Positions 31,641-40,241 of a stretch of 64,000 nt of DNA are shown here, piece after piece. Each line of letters begins with the position of its first letter. Positions within the stretch are counted from its first letter, which is position 1. Source of the stretch: JASSUD01 sp031963405 (GTDB lineage Bacteria > Pseudomonadota > Gammaproteobacteria > Burkholderiales > Burkholderiaceae); NCBI GenBank assembly GCA_031963405.1, contig JASSUJ010000001.1, positions 2,170,001-2,234,000 of the forward strand, written 5' to 3'. A program made the translations under genes and the position numbers. Under the pieces are notes generated by a model, which was not told the DNA's origin, made no database searches, and saw only the letters and a list, made by a program, of their open reading frames with translations.

Positions 31641-33524
31641 ATGGATACTTCGCCCTGCTTAACCGTGTTACACCGAGTTTTCGGTTATGCCGCCTTTCGT
31701 GGGCTGCAAGCCGAAATTGTTGAGCACGTAGCGGCTGGTGGTGATTGTTTTGTATCGATGTCTACCGGTAGCGGTAAATCGCTCTGCTATCAAATTCCAG
31801 CGCTAGTACGCAGCGCTGCTGGGTTAGGCCCTGGTATTATCGTTTCTCCACTGATTGCGCTGATGCAAGATCAGGTCACCTCGCTCACGGCGCTTGGCGT
31901 GCGTGCTGCGTATCTCAATTCAAGCTTGAGCGCTCAGGCTGCGCAAGAGATCGAACGCGCTTTTCTTAAGCGGCAAATCGATTTGTTGTATGTGGCGCCA
32001 GAGCGACTAATGACGCCGCGTTTTCTAGATTTAATCGAACGCACTAAAGTTGGTTTATTCGCGATTGATGAGGCGCATTGCGTTTCGCAATGGGGGCATG
32101 ATTTTCGGCCTGAATACATCCAGCTATCGGTCTTACACGAACGCTATCCGGATGTGCCACGCATTGCGCTAACAGCAACAGCTGACCCGCAAACACGCGC
32201 AGAAATTATTACCCGACTTGGGTTTGAGCATTCCCGTGTCTTCATTTCCAGTTTCGATCGCCCCAATATTCGCTACCGAATCGTTGAAAAAGACAATGCG
32301 CGTGCGCAACTGCTTAAATTTTTACGTACTGAGCATAGCCAGGATAGTATTTGTGACGCGGGAATTATTTATTGTCTATCACGTCGTAAAGTTGAAGAAA
32401 CCGCAGCTTGGCTAAACGCCGAAGGCATTCGTGCATTGGCTTACCATGGCGGCATGGAGACTGAGGCGAGACAGGCCAATCAACAAATGTTCCAGCGGGA
32501 AGAGGGCATTGTGATGGTGGCGACGATTGCTTTTGGCATGGGTATCGATAAGCCTGATGTGCGGTTTGTCGCGCATTTGGATATGCCTAAAAGCATGGAA
32601 GGGTATTATCAAGAAACTGGCCGTGCCGGCCGTGATGGCTTGCCGGCGAATGCATGGATGGCATACGGCTTGGGCGACGTGGTGCAGCAACGCAAGATGA
32701 TTGAGGAGTCGGGAGCCGATGATGCGCGCAAGCGTCTGTCAACCATCAAACTTGACGCCCTGTTGGGTTTTTGCGAAACAGTCAGTTGTCGACGGGTCCA
32801 GCTGCTGGCTTATTTTGGTGAAGCATCTCAGCCATGTGGCAATTGTGATACTTGCCTTGAGCCTCCTACCTTGTGCGATCGCACGCGCGAAGCGCAAATG
32901 GCACTTTCTTGTGTGTATCGTGTGCGGCACGCCAGTGGCTATAACTTTGGCGCAGGTCATTTGATTGATGTCTTGCGTGGCAAATTGACTGAGCGCATCC
33001 AACAGCGAGGGCATCAGAATTTGTCAACTTTTGGCGTCGGGGCTGATTTATCCGAAATCGAATGGCGTACGCTATTTCGTCAGTTGGTCGCGACTGGTTT
33101 GCTGGCAGTCGATGCTGATGGCCATGGCGCATTAGTGCTGACGCAAGCGAGTCGAGCTGTATTAAAAGGCGAACAAAATGTCATGGTGCGCCATTACGTT
33201 AAACCGGCCCGTAGTCAGCGGCCTGCTACTCGCAGTAGCAGCTGGCGCGCCGAGCTAACGGCCGACATGTCAGCAGAGCAATTGGCTTGTTGGGAGCGGC
33301 TGCGTGCTTGGCGTACTGAAAAAGCCAAGCTGGACGGTGTGCCAGCTTATGTCATTTTTCATGACAGCACATTGGTGGAGTTGGCTTGTGCTGAAATTAA
33401 CGGCGTTCAATCCTTACGTGCTGTCTCTGGAATTGGTGCGCGTAAATTTGAGCGGTTTGGTGAAGAATTATTACAAGTCATTGAAGCAAAAGCAGATGTT
33501 TTGGCCTCAGGAAGTTCTGAATAA
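31641..33524 (+). CDS. recQ: ATP-dependent DNA helicase RecQ
   Basis: RecQ is a 3'-5' superfamily 2 helicase acting in RecF-pathway recombination and replication fork repair. Visible are Walker A (STGSGKS, about residue 41), DEAHCVSQWGHDFRPEY, motif VI in ETGRAGRDGLPA, the zinc-binding cysteines (CETVSC, CGNCDTC), the winged helix and a C-terminal HRDC domain (MSAEQLACWERLRAWR to the end). The ATG at 31641 follows CGGAGACGCG and gives 627 residues; an ATG at 31602 lacks a ribosome-binding site. It lies between the rpo and str operons and has its own upstream terminator. Confidence 0.97.
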   Translation: MDTSPCLTVLHRVFGYAAFRGLQAEIVEHVAAGGDCFVSMSTGSGKSLCYQIPALVRSAAGLGPGIIVSPLIALMQDQVTSLTALGVRAAYLNSSLSAQAAQEIERAFLKRQIDLLYVAPERLMTPRFLDLIERTKVGLFAIDEAHCVSQWGHDFRPEYIQLSVLHERYPDVPRIALTATADPQTRAEIITRLGFEHSRVFISSFDRPNIRYRIVEKDNARAQLLKFLRTEHSQDSICDAGIIYCLSRRKVEETAAWLNAEGIRALAYHGGMETEARQANQQMFQREEGIVMVATIAFGMGIDKPDVRFVAHLDMPKSMEGYYQETGRAGRDGLPANAWMAYGLGDVVQQRKMIEESGADDARKRLSTIKLDALLGFCETVSCRRVQLLAYFGEASQPCGNCDTCLEPPTLCDRTREAQMALSCVYRVRHASGYNFGAGHLIDVLRGKLTERIQQRGHQNLSTFGVGADLSEIEWRTLFRQLVATGLLAVDADGHGALVLTQASRAVLKGEQNVMVRHYVKPARSQRPATRSSSWRAELTADMSAEQLACWERLRAWRTEKAKLDGVPAYVIFHDSTLVELACAEINGVQSLRAVSGIGARKFERFGEELLQVIEAKADVLASGSSE

Positions 33525-33835
33525 AGCGCGTGCCTGAGGCTTTCAATCGTGATCTAAGCAAGGCACTTTGCCTCGTATAAAAACGTATTAACGCTCGGTT
33601 AATAGGGCAGGCAAAACGCTAATACAGAGTGCCAATGCTAAGCGATGAGCCTTTAAATGATGAATGAAATAAATTGAGTCAGCAGCAAAGCTATTTAGTA
33701 GGTTGACTCGTGAGTCATTTACAGACTATGATACGCAGCTTTAGTTTTTATCAGCCTGTACCCTATATCAGATACCAGGGGCAACATGGCCGAAAATTTA
33801 TGGGCCAGAAAAATCTGGCGCGGCGATGTAAAGCT
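33525..33835. other. recQ-rpsL spacer, first part
   Basis: No gene is found between recQ and the repeat element at 33836. The stretch carries a candidate promoter for the str operon at 33703-33732. No strong terminator for recQ is visible. Confidence 0.4.
33703..33732 (+). promoter_or_regulatory. Candidate str operon promoter
   Basis: TTGACT (33703-33708) and TATGAT (33727-33732) are 18 bases apart. The -35 and the spacer start form the dyad GACTC-GT-GAGTC. The start point would be about 255 bases upstream of rpsL, so the following palindrome would be part of the leader RNA. Confidence 0.6.
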
Positions 33836-33945
33836 AAAAAGCGCTGAATAAACCGTGAGCCGCGGACATTAATGCATTGTGGTACAGCTTCGTAGTACAG
33901 CTTGTGCAGTAATGGAGCAAGGCCTGCTGTTTATTCAGCGTTTTC
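33836..33945. repeat. Palindromic element upstream of rpsL
   Basis: CGCTGAATAAAC (33842-33853) and GTTTATTCAGCG (33929-33940) are exact inverted repeats. The loop contains two direct copies of GTACAGCTT, four bases apart (33892 and 33905). The ends match the element at 44445 (AAAAGCGCTGAAT ... TTTATTCGGCG). The paired GTAC words recall the loops of the other elements. Confidence 0.8.
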
Positions 33946-33992
33946 CTAATCTGATGTTGGATACCTATATCGTATTTTTGCAGGAATAAATT

Positions 33993-34370
33993 ATGCCAAC
34001 CACTAACCAGCTGCTGCGTAAAGCTAGGCGTACGGTTAAACGTAGAAGCAATAGCCCCGCTTTGCAAGATTGCCCGCAACGGCGCGGCGTATGCACACGT
34101 GTTTATACCACTACCCCGAAAAAGCCAAACTCAGCGCTGCGTAAAGTCGCCAAAGTGCGCTTGACAAACGGTTTTGAAGTCATCTCGTATATCGGTGGTG
34201 AAGGCCACAATTTGCAAGAGCACTCGGTGGTGTTGATTCGCGGTGGTCGTGTAAAGGATTTGCCAGGGGTGCGCTATCATATGGTGCGTGGTTCACTTGA
34301 TACTCAAGGTGTTAAAGACCGTAAACAAGCTCGCTCCAAGTATGGTGCGAAGCGTGCCAAAAAAGCATAA
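33993..34370 (+). CDS. rpsL: 30S ribosomal protein S12
   Basis: S12 sits at the decoding centre and is the streptomycin-resistance locus. The protein has 125 residues. TTPKKPNSALRKVAKV keeps the wild-type lysine associated with streptomycin sensitivity, and GRVKDLPGVRYH keeps the second lysine and the aspartate that is usually methylthiolated. CAGGAATAAATT precedes the ATG. It starts the str operon rpsL-rpsG-fusA-tuf. Confidence 0.98.
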   Translation: MPTTNQLLRKARRTVKRRSNSPALQDCPQRRGVCTRVYTTTPKKPNSALRKVAKVRLTNGFEVISYIGGEGHNLQEHSVVLIRGGRVKDLPGVRYHMVRGSLDTQGVKDRKQARSKYGAKRAKKA

Positions 34371-34464
34371 CAATCAGCTATCAGGTTGCAGTGGGCAGAT
34401 GACCGTCCAAAAAATGCTGTAGCCGAGTTCTGCAGGCTTTTTTGAAGTTTGAGGTTTGAATTAA

Positions 34465-34564
34465 GGAAGTATTAAGTAAAGCGCGGGTAGGGAATGCTGT
34501 CTATGCTGTGCAAGTGCATGGTAAGGAAGTAGGGTGCTACCTCTCGATTTATTCGATGCCTTCC
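34465..34564. repeat. Palindromic element between rpsL and rpsG
   Basis: GGAAGTATTAAGTAAAGCG... pairs imperfectly with ...CGATTTATTCGATGCCTTCC. TTAA lies on both sides (34461-34464 and 34565-34568); because TTAA is itself palindromic this is only weak evidence of target duplication. The interior GGTAGGGAATGCTG resembles the reverse complement of the CAGCAAAGGCATT core of the 55414 and 63788 elements. Confidence 0.7.
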
Positions 34565-34611
34565 TTAAGCCCTCTGTTTTGATGACTGAATAGTAAAAGT
34601 AAAGGAAGGAA

Positions 34612-35082
34612 ATGCCTCGTCGTCGCGAAGTTCCCAAGCGGGAAATATTACCCGATCCAAAATTTGGCAATGTTGAAGTTGCTAAGTTTATGAATGTGAT
34701 TATGATTGGCGGCAAAAAATCAATTGCCGAAAGCATTGTTTATGGTGCTTTTCAGTTTATCCAAGATAAAGTCGGCAAAGATTCACTGGAAGTGTTTAAG
34801 AAGGCTTTAGAGAATCTTAAGCCAATGGTTGAAGTAAGGTCGCGCCGAATTGGTGGTAAAAGCTATCAAGTGCCGCATGAAGTGCCTTTTAAGCGTCGTT
34901 TAGCGTTGGCTATGCGTTGGTTGCGTGAAGCTGCCAAGAAACGCAGCGAGAAGTCTATGTCGTTGCGCCTTGCTAACGAATTGCTCGAGGCCGCTGAAAA
35001 TCGGGGTGGCGCGATGAAAAAACGCGATGAAGTGCATCGTTCGGCAGAAGCCAATCGGGCGTTCTCTCATTTCCGTTTGTAA
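34612..35082 (+). CDS. rpsG: 30S ribosomal protein S7
   Basis: S7 nucleates assembly of the 30S head and contacts E-site tRNA. The sequence MPRRREVPKREILPDPKFG, the beta-hairpin region VEVRSRRIGGKSYQVPHEV and the C-terminal RSAEANRAFSHFR are typical, and 156 residues is the standard length. AAGGAAGGAA precedes the ATG. The gap to rpsL (241 bases) is enlarged by the inserted palindrome. Confidence 0.98.
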   Translation: MPRRREVPKREILPDPKFGNVEVAKFMNVIMIGGKKSIAESIVYGAFQFIQDKVGKDSLEVFKKALENLKPMVEVRSRRIGGKSYQVPHEVPFKRRLALAMRWLREAAKKRSEKSMSLRLANELLEAAENRGGAMKKRDEVHRSAEANRAFSHFRL

Positions 35083-35105
35083 AATTTATAGATGGTTTTT
35101 AGAAT

Positions 35106-35151
35106 CGCGACGAGCGGGGTCAGAGGAAATCCACTGACACCCGCTCGCTGC
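35106..35151 (+). promoter_or_regulatory. GC-rich hairpin between rpsG and fusA
   Basis: GCGACGAGCGGGGTCAG and CTGACACCCGCTCGCTGC pair with one bulge around a 10-base loop. There is no T-run, so it is not a good terminator. It could be an RNA regulatory or processing site in the str operon. Confidence 0.5.
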
Positions 35152-35373
35152 AATTGGTTAATCGCTTCAAAATAATAGCTTCAAAAACGTAAAAGGCTTA
35201 CGGGCTTGCAAAAGTGGCAGCTATAGTTAGAAAGCTAAAAAACGTGCACGGTAAGTCGCATTTAGCGCTGCGGGCATTGAAGAAAAGCTTTGTTACTTTT
35301 TCTCCGCTGGCGGCCTTAAGTTATTAAGTTGGCTTGGATAGAGCCTTTTACAGTTATCAAATAGAGGATCAAA

Positions 35374-37476
35374 GTGGCTCGCAAAACACCCATCGAGCGT
35401 TACCGTAATATCGGCATTAGCGCCCATATTGATGCTGGCAAAACGACGACGACTGAACGTATTCTGTTCTATACCGGGGTCAATTACAAAATCGGCGAAG
35501 TGCACGAAGGTGCTGCGACGATGGACTGGATGGAGCAAGAGCAAGAGCGTGGTATCACGATTACCTCTGCTGCTACCACTGCCTTCTGGAAAGGTATGGG
35601 TAATGATTATCCAGAACATCGCATCAATATTATTGATACGCCTGGGCACGTCGATTTCACGATTGAGGTTGAGCGTTCAATGCGCGTGCTGGATGGTGCG
35701 TGTATGGTCTATTGCGCGGTCGGTGGGGTGCAGCCACAATCAGAAACGGTTTGGCGGCAAGCAAATAAATACAAAGTGCCACGTTTGGCCTTTGTTAATA
35801 AAATGGATCGCACCGGCGCTAATTTCTTTAAAGTCTATGAGCAAATGCGCTCGCGCTTAAAGGCAAACCCGATTCCTATTCAGATCCCCATTGGTGCTGA
35901 AGAGAATTTTAAGGGTGTCGTTGATCTGGTCAAGATGAAGGCGATCGTCTGGGACGAGGCCAGCCAAGGGATGAAGTTTGAAGAGCTGGAAATTCCTGAG
36001 AATCTGGTCGCATTGGCTAATGAATGGCGCGAAAAGATGGTTGAGGCTGCGGCTGAATCATCCGAAGAGCTGATGGATAAATACCTGGGCGGCGAAGCGT
36101 TAAGCCAGCAGGAAATTAAAGCAGCGCTACGTGCTCGTACCATCGCGAGTGAAATTGTTCCGATGATGTGCGGTACTGCGTTTAAGAATAAAGGCGTGCA
36201 GGCGATGCTCGATGCAGTGATCGACTATATGCCTTCACCTATTGATATTCCAGCAGTTAAAGGTGAGCTTGAAAACGGTGAAATTGCCGAGCGTCATCCT
36301 GCGGATGATGAGAAATTTTCTGCGCTTGCCTTCAAGATTATGACTGACCCATTTGTTGGTCAATTGATCTTCTTCCGCGTTTACTCGGGTGTTGTAAAGT
36401 CTGGCGATACTATCCTGAATCCGATCAAGGGCAAGAAAGAGCGCATTGGCCGTATCTTGCAAATGCATGCTAACCAGCGCGAAGAAATTAAAGAAGTGCA
36501 CGCCGGTGATATCGCAGCGGCAGTAGGCTTAAAAGACGTGACGACGGGCGATACTTTGTGTGATCCGGCCAATACGATTGTTTTGGAGCGCATGGAGTTT
36601 CCTGAGCCTGTTATCTCGCAGGCAGTAGAGCCAAAAACGGTGGCCGATCATGAAAAGATGGGTATTGCGTTAAATCGTTTGGCGCAAGAAGATCCTTCAT
36701 TCCGTGTGCATACTGATCAAGAATCAGGTCAGACCATTATCTCTGGTATGGGTGAGTTGCACTTGGAAATTCTGGTTGACCGTATGCGACGTGAATTTGG
36801 CGTTGAAGCGGGAGTTGGTAAACCTCAGGTCGCTTATCGCGAAACTATTCGCAATGTTTGTGAAGAAGTTGAGGGTAAGTTTGTCAAGCAGTCGGGTGGA
36901 CGTGGTCAATATGGTCACGTGGTACTTAAGCTTGAGCCACAGGAGCCAGGCAAGGGTTACGAATTCGTTGATGCTATTAAGGGTGGTGTTGTACCTCGCG
37001 AATATATTCCGGCAGTTGATAAGGGTATTCAAGAAACCTTGAAGTCGGGTGTGTTGGCTGGATATCCAGTGGTCGATGTGAAAGCCACTTTGTTCTTCGG
37101 GTCTTATCATGATGTGGACTCGAACGAAAATGCCTTCCGCATGGCTGGGTCAATGGCCTTTAAAGAAGGTATGCGGCGTGCCCGTCCTGTCCTGTTAGAG
37201 CCGATGATGGCGGTAGAAGTGGAGACACCAGAAGACTTCCTGGGTGTTGTCATTGGTGATTTATCGTCACGCCGCGGAATCGTACAAGGTACTGAGGAAA
37301 TGGATGGCGGCGGTAAAATTGTACTGGCTGACGTGCCGCTTTCCGGTATGTTTGGGTATTCAACTTCGTTGCGTTCGCTGACTCAAGGTCGCGCTACTTA
37401 TACGATGGAATTTAAGCACTATGCCGAAGCGCCTACCAGCGTAACGGAAGCGATTATTAACGCAAAAGCTAAGTAA
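35374..37476 (+). CDS. fusA: Elongation factor G
   Basis: EF-G is the GTPase that drives translocation and, with RRF, ribosome recycling. The 700-residue protein has the P-loop AHIDAGKT at 17-24, the switch II DTPGHVDF and NKMDRTGANF motifs, and the later domains IV and V (GRGQYGHVVLKLEP, GVVIGDLSSRRG). It starts with GTG at 35374 after AGAGGATCAAA. It is followed by tuf after 35 bases, the usual end of the str operon. Confidence 0.98.
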   Translation: MARKTPIERYRNIGISAHIDAGKTTTTERILFYTGVNYKIGEVHEGAATMDWMEQEQERGITITSAATTAFWKGMGNDYPEHRINIIDTPGHVDFTIEVERSMRVLDGACMVYCAVGGVQPQSETVWRQANKYKVPRLAFVNKMDRTGANFFKVYEQMRSRLKANPIPIQIPIGAEENFKGVVDLVKMKAIVWDEASQGMKFEELEIPENLVALANEWREKMVEAAAESSEELMDKYLGGEALSQQEIKAALRARTIASEIVPMMCGTAFKNKGVQAMLDAVIDYMPSPIDIPAVKGELENGEIAERHPADDEKFSALAFKIMTDPFVGQLIFFRVYSGVVKSGDTILNPIKGKKERIGRILQMHANQREEIKEVHAGDIAAAVGLKDVTTGDTLCDPANTIVLERMEFPEPVISQAVEPKTVADHEKMGIALNRLAQEDPSFRVHTDQESGQTIISGMGELHLEILVDRMRREFGVEAGVGKPQVAYRETIRNVCEEVEGKFVKQSGGRGQYGHVVLKLEPQEPGKGYEFVDAIKGGVVPREYIPAVDKGIQETLKSGVLAGYPVVDVKATLFFGSYHDVDSNENAFRMAGSMAFKEGMRRARPVLLEPMMAVEVETPEDFLGVVIGDLSSRRGIVQGTEEMDGGGKIVLADVPLSGMFGYSTSLRSLTQGRATYTMEFKHYAEAPTSVTEAIINAKAK

Positions 37477-37511
37477 GTCATATTGATTAACCGTTTTTGA
37501 AAGAAAAAGTC

Positions 37512-38702
37512 ATGGCCAAAGAGAAGTTTAAGCGGGACAAGCCGCACGTAAATGTAGGGACGATCGGACACGTTGATCATGGAAAGACGACGCTGACGGC
37601 GGCGCTGGCGACGGTGTTGGCGGAGAAGTTTGGCGGCGAGAAAAAAGCCTACGACCAAATTGATGCGGCACCGGAAGAGAAAGCGCGCGGTATTACGATT
37701 AATACGGCGCACGTGGAATATGAGACGGAAGCGCGTCACTATGCCCACGTAGACTGCCCAGGTCACGCGGATTATGTGAAGAACATGATTACGGGTGCGG
37801 CGCAGATGGATGGCGCGATCTTGGTCTGTTCAGCAGCAGATGGCCCGATGCCGCAAACGCGCGAGCACATTTTGTTGGCCCGTCAGGTTGGTGTGCCGTA
37901 CATCATCGTATTTTTGAATAAATGCGATATGGTTGACGATGCTGAGCTGCTTGAGCTGGTCGAAATGGAAGTGCGTGAGTTGCTGTCGAAATATGATTTT
38001 CCTGGCGATGATGTCCCGTTCGTGCAAGGGTCGGCGAAATTGGCGCTAGAAGGGGACAAAGGTCCGTTGGGCGAAGAAGCGATCTTGAAGTTGGCGAAAG
38101 CATTGGATGATTACATTCCGACGCCTGAGCGTGCGATTGATGGTTCATTCTTAATGCCAATTGAAGATGTGTTCTCAATTTCAGGTCGTGGTACGGTAGT
38201 AACGGGCCGGATTGAGCGTGGTGTCGTTAAAGTGGGTGAGGAAGTGGCAATTGTTGGCTTGACGCCCACCGTCAAGACGATCTGTACTGGCGTTGAGATG
38301 TTCCGTAAGCTATTGGATCAAGGTCAAGCTGGCGATAACGTTGGGATTTTGTTGCGCGGGACTAAGCGTGAAGAAGTGCAACGTGGTCAAGTATTGGCGA
38401 AGCCAAATACGATTACGCCTCATACTGAATTTGAAGCTCAGGTTTATATCTTGAGTAAAGAAGAGGGTGGACGTCATACGCCATTTTTCAGTAACTATCG
38501 TCCGCAGTTCTACTTCCGTACAACGGATGTGACGGGATCGATTGAGTTGCCTGAAGGAAAAGAGATGGTAATGCCTGGCGATAATATGCCAATGATGGTG
38601 AAGTTGATTTCGCCAATCGCTTTGGAAGAGGGTGTACGCTTCTCCATGCGTGAAGGTGGTCGTACCGTCGGTACCGGCGTCGTCGCTAAAATTATTAAGT
38701 AA
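37512..38702 (+). CDS. tuf: Elongation factor Tu, copy 2
   Basis: This copy in the str operon (the tufA position) encodes the same 396-residue protein as the gene at 17071. The two reading frames agree at every base I compared except two third positions (38504 and 38558), while sequences before the ATG and after the TAA are unrelated. An upstream in-frame start at 37497 would add five residues (MKEKV) and is not used in the other copy. The ATG at 37512 is preceded by the weak GAAAGAAAAAG. Gene conversion between the copies is the likely cause. Confidence 0.99.
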   Translation: MAKEKFKRDKPHVNVGTIGHVDHGKTTLTAALATVLAEKFGGEKKAYDQIDAAPEEKARGITINTAHVEYETEARHYAHVDCPGHADYVKNMITGAAQMDGAILVCSAADGPMPQTREHILLARQVGVPYIIVFLNKCDMVDDAELLELVEMEVRELLSKYDFPGDDVPFVQGSAKLALEGDKGPLGEEAILKLAKALDDYIPTPERAIDGSFLMPIEDVFSISGRGTVVTGRIERGVVKVGEEVAIVGLTPTVKTICTGVEMFRKLLDQGQAGDNVGILLRGTKREEVQRGQVLAKPNTITPHTEFEAQVYILSKEEGGRHTPFFSNYRPQFYFRTTDVTGSIELPEGKEMVMPGDNMPMMVKLISPIALEEGVRFSMREGGRTVGTGVVAKIIK

Positions 38703-38730
38703 ATTAATATGAGCAAGCAGTGACTTGCTT

Positions 38731-38760
38731 TGGCGCAAGCCCTGATGTTAGGTTGCGCCA
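38731..38760 (+). terminator. Hairpin after tuf copy 2
   Basis: TGGCGCAA (38731-38738) and TTGCGCCA (38753-38760) form a perfect 8-bp stem with a 14-base loop; a smaller GCAAG/CTTGC hairpin lies just before. There is no T-run, so termination would be partial at best. Confidence 0.45.
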
Positions 38761-38773
38761 TTGGCAAGCTGGA

Positions 38774-38873
38774 GCGTTTCTCCAATGATTTGCAACGCGA
38801 AGTCTCTTGCGCAGACAGTACAGTAGTACGGCAAGCAAGAGACGACAAAGTTGCAGATCATTCGAGGAAGGCT
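38774..38873. repeat. Palindromic element between tuf and rpsJ
   Basis: Outer arms GCGTTTCTCCAATGATTTGC and TTGCAGATCATTCGAGGAAG pair, and an inner perfect stem GTCTCTTGC/GCAAGAGAC (38802-38810, 38835-38843) presents a 24-base loop (38811-38834). The reverse complement of that loop differs at only two of 24 bases from the loop of the element at 58310. The outer arms match the element at 22800. Confidence 0.85.
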
Positions 38874-38918
38874 TTTCTGCTTGTGTCTTGGTTTTTAAGT
38901 GCTCTTTAAGGAAAAAAT

Positions 38919-39230
38919 ATGCAAAAGCGAAAGATCCGGATTCGCCTGAAAGCATTCGACTATAAGCTGATTGATCGTTCAGCAGCTGAAATTGTCGATA
39001 CCGCGAAACGGACTGGTGCAATTGTCCGTGGTCCGGTGCCATTGCCTACTCGTAAACGGCGTTATGATTTTCTTCGCTCACCTCACGTGAATAGCTCTTC
39101 AAAAGAGCAATTCAAAATCTCTACGCATCAACGTGCAATGATTATTGTTGATCCTACAGATAAAACCGTTGATGCCTTGATGAAACTCGGCTTGTCTGCC
39201 GGTGTGGATGTAGAAATCAAATTGCAATAA
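38919..39230 (+). CDS. rpsJ: 30S ribosomal protein S10
   Basis: S10 belongs to the 30S head and, as NusE, forms the antitermination dimer with NusB that binds boxA. KIRIRLKAFDYKLID, GPVPLPTRKRRYDFLRSPHV and the terminal VDVEIKL are conserved; 103 residues is standard. TAAGGAAAAAAT precedes the ATG. It is separated from rplC by 333 bases that carry a further promoter. Confidence 0.98.
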   Translation: MQKRKIRIRLKAFDYKLIDRSAAEIVDTAKRTGAIVRGPVPLPTRKRRYDFLRSPHVNSSSKEQFKISTHQRAMIIVDPTDKTVDALMKLGLSAGVDVEIKLQ

Positions 39231-39415
39231 AGCGAGCGCTAAAAAATCCTCTTACGAAACAGCCGAATTGCGCTAGGGTAATGAATGTTGCGCTGAGCTA
39301 TTTAGCGCAACATAGCCATATCAAAAACCTCTGATAAATTGTGAGTAAAAAATCGAAGGTAAAAGAGATGGCGTTGCTCTTGGTTAATTCAGCATTTTCT
39401 TAGCTGGGTAATCGT
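39231..39415. other. rpsJ-rplC spacer, first part
   Basis: No gene is visible. A perfect 9-bp hairpin TGTTGCGCT/AGCGCAACA (39286-39312) has a 9-base loop. GAAACAGCCGAATTGCGC near 39255 and AATTCAGCATTTTC near 39387 could be worn ends of the CGCTGAAT-type repeat. Confidence 0.4.
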
Positions 39416-39460
39416 ATTTCACGCAATTAACTTGCGTGAAATCAAAAGTCTCGTTATAAT
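39416..39460 (+). promoter_or_regulatory. S10 operon promoter overlapped by a dyad
   Basis: TTGCGT (39432-39437) and TATAAT (39455-39460) are 17 bases apart, a good sigma-70 promoter about 95 bases upstream of rplC. The -35 box is the right half of a perfect 11-bp dyad ATTTCACGCAA-TTAAC-TTGCGTGAAAT (39416-39442), which could be an operator. Confidence 0.75.
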
Positions 39461-39563
39461 CCGCAGCTTTTCGTCTTCTCGTGCGGCCTCTTAGTGGGCG
39501 GCGAATGATGTTAACTAAACTAAGCTAAGCCTGACCAATCGTAGTCGGGAATGGAGAAAGAAG

Positions 39564-40241
39564 ATGAGCCTTGGACTTACAGGTCGCAAGGTCGGGATGA
39601 GCCGTATCTTTACTGAAGATGGCGAGTCAATTCCTGTCACTTTGCTGTTCGTATCAAATAATCGTATTGGGCAGATCAAAACAACTGAATCAGATGGCTA
39701 TAATGCTGTTCAGGTTGCTTTTGGTCAGCGTCGTCGTAGTCGTGTGAATAAATCTGCAGCAGGCCATCTTGCTAAAGCCGGTATTGAAGCTGGTGAAATC
39801 CTCAAAGAGTTTCGTGTTGAAGCTGATGAGGCTGCAGCGATGTCAGCGGGTGAAATCATTGTGCTTGATAAAGTATTTCAAGTTGGTGATTTAGTTCGCG
39901 TGCGCGGCAAATCAAAAGGTAAAGGTTTTGCCGGTACCATCAAGCGCCATAACTTTAATTCGGGTCGCGCTTCGCACGGTAATTCACGCTCACATAATGT
40001 ACCGGGTTCGATCGGTATGTCGCAAGATCCAGGTCGTGTATTCCCTGGTAAGCGTATGTGCGGTCAAATGGGTAATGTAAACGTTACTACATCTAATCTT
40101 GAGATCATTCGAATTGATGCTGATCGCGGCGTTTTGTTCGTAAAAGGCGCAGTGCCTGGCGCGAGAGATGGAATTGTTTTCATCACGCCAGCGGCTAATG
40201 CCAAACCTCGGGCTAACTCTGCAGAAGGAGCGCAATCATGA
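39564..40241 (+). CDS. rplC: 50S ribosomal protein L3
   Basis: L3 is an early assembly protein reaching towards the peptidyl-transferase centre. LGLTGRKVGMSRIFTEDG, GKSKGKGFAGTIKRHNF and GSIGMSQDPGRVFPGKRM-AGQMG-like (here CGQMGNVNVT) are diagnostic. The 225-residue length fits. GGAATGGAGAAAGAAG precedes the ATG. Its last four bases overlap rplD (ATGA). Confidence 0.98.
   Translation: MSLGLTGRKVGMSRIFTEDGESIPVTLLFVSNNRIGQIKTTESDGYNAVQVAFGQRRRSRVNKSAAGHLAKAGIEAGEILKEFRVEADEAAAMSAGEIIVLDKVFQVGDLVRVRGKSKGKGFAGTIKRHNFNSGRASHGNSRSHNVPGSIGMSQDPGRVFPGKRMCGQMGNVNVTTSNLEIIRIDADRGVLFVKGAVPGARDGIVFITPAANAKPRANSAEGAQS

Noticed and set aside
35106..35151. Terminator between rpsG and fusA
   Set aside because: The hairpin is stable but lacks a T-tract and lies inside an operon that is normally co-transcribed. 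It is listed as a regulatory hairpin instead.
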